Shown here: positions 63,450 to 64,000 of the stretch, piece after piece
How the letters are laid out: each line of letters opens with the position of its first letter
Numbering within the stretch: the stretch's first letter is position 1
Origin: Agrobacterium tumefaciens
GTDB taxonomy: Bacteria > Pseudomonadota > Alphaproteobacteria > Rhizobiales > Rhizobiaceae
Direction of reading: 5' to 3'
DNA length: 64,000 bases
NCBI RefSeq assembly: GCF_013318015.2
Contig: NZ_CP115842.1
Coordinates: 1,797,001-1,861,000 of the forward strand
Program-made: the position numbers and the translations under genes
The notes under the pieces: model-generated
The model's input: the letters and a program-made list of their open reading frames with translations, nothing else
Databases searched by the model: none
Told to the model about the DNA's origin: nothing

Positions 63450-63499
63450 GCGTCCGTCCTTTAATGGGCCGGACTCTAATCCATTCTGGAGGAAATTCG

Positions 63500-63512
63500 C
63501 AGTGGCAGGTCA
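63500..63512. repeat. IS3 terminal inverted repeat, right
   Basis: CAGTGGCAGGTCA, exact reverse complement of 60883-60895; followed by GCGG, second copy of the target duplication. Confidence 0.9.
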
Positions 63513-63521
63513 GCGGGGCTC

Positions 63522-64000
63522 CTATTTATCAATAGGTATCAGATCTTTCTCGAAACCTTGGTCAACGAGAAACTCGACAACTTCCGGTATACTCCCGTCA
63601 GCAGTCGCATCTTTGATAATTTGAGTTTTTACAAAAGGAAATCCTCTTTTGATTAACTCTCTCCAACAGTGAATTGAAGGATTATGACGCCAATTCCCAA
63701 CGTTGCCGTCAGTCTCAAAGAGAGGACCACATTTTAGTCCCGCATGGATTAATTTGGTCGTCATCCCGATTTCATACAACGCGATAATGCGGCCTTTATC
63801 TTGCCATGCGAGAACAGAATCCCAGAAGCTGCGGACTGTTTGAGAATTCAAAGCTTTTTGGTTGAGATGAATAAAATAGCTCTGCAGGTGACGTCTGCCG
63901 ATTGTGCTATCAGTCAGTCCAGTAACATCGTAGGGAGAGGCAGATAGTTGGTTGAAAAGCTGTTTCAGTGAAGGCTGTTTAGGTATCATGCTGTCATTGG
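63522..64000 (-). CDS. Rhamnan-synthesis (RgpF)-like protein, C-terminal part
   Basis: The frame is open to the right edge, so this is the 3' end of a longer gene. The visible ~158 residues contain SFWDSVLAWQDKGRIIALYEIGMTTKLIHAGLK and NPSIHCWRELIKRGFPFVKTQIIKD, a pattern found at the end of RgpF-like and related polysaccharide proteins (start of a stretch with N-P-x-x-H-x-W-R-E-L and GFPFVK). Its stop lies 5 nt right of the IS3 target duplication, so the insertion did not cut the gene. It continues the polysaccharide island past the window. Confidence 0.65.
   Translation of the reverse strand, partial: NDSMIPKQPSLKQLFNQLSASPYDVTGLTDSTIGRRHLQSYFIHLNQKALNSQTVRSFWDSVLAWQDKGRIIALYEIGMTTKLIHAGLKCGPLFETDGNVGNWRHNPSIHCWRELIKRGFPFVKTQIIKDATADGSIPEVVEFLVDQGFEKDLIPIDK

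Larger units (their letters stand above)
60883..63512 (-). mobile_element. IS3-family element interrupted by an IS1111-type element
   Basis: Perfect 13-bp terminal inverted repeats TGACCTGCCACTG (60883-60895) and CAGTGGCAGGTCA (63500-63512), flanked by a 4-bp direct duplication GCGG (60879-60882 and 63513-63516). Encodes orfA and orfB on the minus strand; orfB is split by another IS at 61173-62531. Without the insert the element is 1,271 bp, a normal IS3 length. Complete ends and the target duplication show a clean transposition here. Confidence 0.92.

Overview
The window looks like chromosomal or large-replicon DNA of a Rhizobiaceae alphaproteobacterium, most like Agrobacterium/Rhizobium. 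The grounds are GC-rich codon use in the core genes, many ABC importers, ROK/IclR regulators next to their transporters, and rhizobial-type IS elements. No rRNA, tRNA or CRISPR array was seen. The species is an inference from gene style only.

1-16.7 kb is a nutrient-scavenging block. It holds the 3' end of a sugar-binding protein gene and a secreted PAP2 phosphatase with an autotransporter-type repeat tail. Two parallel ABC import loci follow. Each starts from a ROK-family regulator divergent to a solute-binding protein. Locus A (3.2-10.3 kb) has a binding protein, ATPase, two permeases, a glycerophosphodiester phosphodiesterase and an inositol-monophosphatase-family enzyme. Locus B (10.4-16.7 kb) has an AfuA/FbpA-type binding protein, ATPase, fused double permease and a PP2C-like phosphatase. 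The enzymes suggest uptake and breakdown of phosphorylated organic compounds. 16.9-22 kb holds a flavin reductase, a 7Fe-type ferredoxin, Fe/Mn superoxide dismutase, a TetR/reductase divergent pair, a periplasmic choloylglycine-hydrolase-family amidase and an outer-membrane barrel protein.

22.3-34.8 kb is the most notable accessory locus. It is a two-partner secretion system: a TpsB/FhaC-type transporter, a small lipoprotein, and a 2,442-residue filamentous-haemagglutinin/CdiA-like exoprotein whose C-terminal module I do not recognise. Its stop codon overlaps a 77-codon ORF placed like an immunity gene. Behind it lie a possible toxin-tail remnant, a 105-codon orphan ORF, a one-chain nucleotidyltransferase-HEPN protein and two diverged copies of a 59-bp repeat.

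35-44.6 kb holds a BASS-family transporter and a small catabolic island: a hydratase, a fumarylacetoacetate-hydrolase-family gene inactivated by internal deletion, a DUF4286-like protein, an SDR dehydrogenase, an NMT1/SsuA-type ABC importer and an IclR regulator with a perfect palindromic operator candidate. An MsbA-type exporter follows.

45-64 kb is an AT-richer surface-polysaccharide island bounded and broken by IS remnants. It has two glycosyltransferases, a methyltransferase, a DUF4910/AAC(3)-like pair, and a full set for CMP-pseudaminic acid (pseB, C, F, G, I, H). Also present are a large unrecognised protein, probably a transferase, and at the right edge the C-terminal part of a rhamnan-synthesis-like protein. 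An IS3-family element (13-bp terminal repeats, 4-bp target duplication) is itself split by an intact IS110/IS1111-type element.
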